Below, piece after piece: positions 7,167 to 7,690 of a DNA stretch of 7,690 nucleotides. How positions within the stretch are numbered: the stretch's first letter is position 1; each line of letters begins with the position of its first letter. The notes under the pieces were generated by a model. The model searched no databases. It was not told the origin of the DNA and saw nothing but the letters and a program-made list of their open reading frames with translations. Source of the stretch: Rhodospirillales bacterium (GTDB lineage Bacteria > Pseudomonadota > Alphaproteobacteria > Acetobacterales > Acetobacteraceae); contig JAGXAV010000086.1 of the NCBI GenBank assembly GCA_018971455.1, positions 1 through 7,690 of the forward strand. The letters are read 5' to 3'. Made by a program: the position numbers and the translations under genes.

Positions 7167-7355
7167 TCATTTTCGGGCCGCCCACAACATCAGCAGATGC
7201 GCCGGCGCCACCCACAGCACCCCGGCGACGACAAAATAGCCCGCCTGCACCGGCCAGGGCAGGCCGCCCACCCGGTCGGCCAGCGTCACCGCGCCGGCGA
7301 TGTAGGCGATGAAGCCGGCCAGTCCGGCCAGCGTCGCGATCAGGGGGCGCCACAT
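7167..7355 (-). CDS. DUF2842 family small membrane protein
   Basis: The 62-residue protein starts [10 protein letters not shown] and has two predicted membrane helices, about residues 4-26 and 36-58, joined by a short loop with DRVGGLPWP, and ends in positively charged ARK. The second helix segment [20 protein letters not shown] is the signature I associate with DUF2842, a short family found in Alphaproteobacteria and without known function. The ATG at 7353-7355 gives a family-like length; the longer upstream reading frame runs antisense through apt and is not credible. The ribosome site is weak (GGCTGGCGG just before the ATG). It is transcribed divergently from apt across an 87-base gap, and in the same direction as ugpB, whose start lies 100 bases beyond its stop. 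Whether it shares a transcript with the ugp operon cannot be told; the Pho box between them argues for separate control. Confidence 0.82.
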   Translation of the reverse strand: MWRPLIATLAGLAGFIAYIAGAVTLADRVGGLPWPVQAGYFVVAGVLWVAPAHLLMLWAARK

Positions 7356-7384
7356 CCGCCAGCCATAGCCCGGGCGGGTGCGGC

Positions 7385-7412
7385 TTGCCAGCCGGCTTCG
7401 GGCGGCTATACC
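7385..7412 (+). promoter_or_regulatory. Predicted promoter of apt
   Basis: TTGCCA at 7385-7390 (five of six -35 matches) and TATACC at 7407-7412 (four of six) are separated by 16 bases, giving a start near 7419 and a leader of about 24 bases. The arrangement closely resembles the tRNA-Pro promoter in this window (TTGCCT, 17 bases, TATACG), which supports both. No clear promoter for the divergent DUF2842 gene was found in the same gap. Confidence 0.55.
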
Positions 7413-7442
7413 TCCGGGCAGCATTGCCGGAGCGGCACGACC

Positions 7443-7690
7443 ATGGACCTCAAAGACCACATTCGCGGCGTGCCGGATTTTCCCAAGCCCGGCATCCTTT
7501 TCTACGATATCTCCACCCTGCTGCGCCACGAGGATGCCTGGCAGGTGGCGATGGGGCGGATGGCGCGCGCGGCGCGCCGGCACCACCCGGACCTCGTCGC
7601 CGGCATCGAGTCGCGCGGCTTCCTGGTGGCGGCGCCGCTGGCGCTCAAGCTGGGCTGCGGATTCATCATGCTGCGCAAATCGGGCAAGCT
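7443..7690 (+). CDS. apt: Adenine phosphoribosyltransferase (5' part)
   Basis: Apt salvages adenine by joining it to phosphoribosyl pyrophosphate to make AMP in the cytoplasm. The first 82 complete codons are visible and the gene continues off the right end. Family landmarks are present in order: [13 protein letters not shown] (12-24), which corresponds to the start of bacterial Apt proteins, VAGIESRGF (52-60) and the RKSGKL segment (78-83) near the active site. The PRPP-binding loop lies beyond the window, so catalytic completeness cannot be judged. ATG 7443 has CGGAG at 7428-7432, ten bases upstream, and a plausible promoter before that. The protein begins directly with the conserved region, making it slightly shorter at the N-terminus than the E. 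coli enzyme. Confidence 0.95.
   Translation, partial: MDLKDHIRGVPDFPKPGILFYDISTLLRHEDAWQVAMGRMARAARRHHPDLVAGIESRGFLVAAPLALKLGCGFIMLRKSGK

Noticed and set aside
7167..7586. 139-codon minus-strand frame with an N-terminal extension before DUF2842
   Set aside because: The extra 77 residues are antisense to apt and its promoter and look like shadow sequence; only the last 62 residues have family character.

Overview
The window reads as a piece of chromosome from a high-GC alphaproteobacterium. The evidence is a LexA of the alphaproteobacterial type preceded by a perfect GAAC-N7-GAAC operator, a small two-helix DUF2842 membrane protein (a family known essentially from Alphaproteobacteria), and strongly G/C-ending codons in every real gene. 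The genus cannot be fixed from the sequence; a Rhodospirillales-like organism is a guess.

Layout. Bases 1-184 hold the 3' end of an unidentified plus-strand gene, followed by a strong GC hairpin. From about 228 runs a lexA transcription unit: promoter with overlapping LexA box, lexA (331-1074), then, 8 bases later, a gamma-glutamyltransferase-family gene (1083-2747) whose self-processing threonine is intact but whose usual glutamyl-binding residues are replaced. A tRNA-Pro(CGG) gene with encoded CCA follows at 2778-2854; its promoter overlaps the 3' end of the preceding gene. A hairpin at 2880-2899 separates it from a convergent operon.

The minus-strand operon spans 7066 down to 2905 and is a complete ugpBAEC set: periplasmic binding protein, two permeases and the ATPase of the sn-glycerol-3-phosphate/glycerophosphodiester ABC importer. 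The three distal genes are stitched together by 4-base and 1-base overlaps, while ugpB and ugpA are separated by a 12-bp hairpin with a GNRA-type loop, suggesting that ugpB is expressed above the membrane components. Upstream of ugpB lie three 11-bp-spaced copies of a CTGTCAT-like heptamer, a good candidate Pho box, which fits phosphate-starvation control of glycerophosphate scavenging. No ugpQ phosphodiesterase gene follows ugpC.

At the right end a 62-residue DUF2842 protein (minus strand) diverges from apt, adenine phosphoribosyltransferase, which has a recognisable promoter and runs off the window.

The region is mostly conserved housekeeping and nutrient-uptake genes. I see no phage, transposon, CRISPR array, toxin-antitoxin pair or defence cassette. 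The points most worth following are the candidate triple Pho box, the atypical GGT-like active site and its position directly behind lexA, and the ugpB-ugpA hairpin. I do not see a convincing previously undescribed system.
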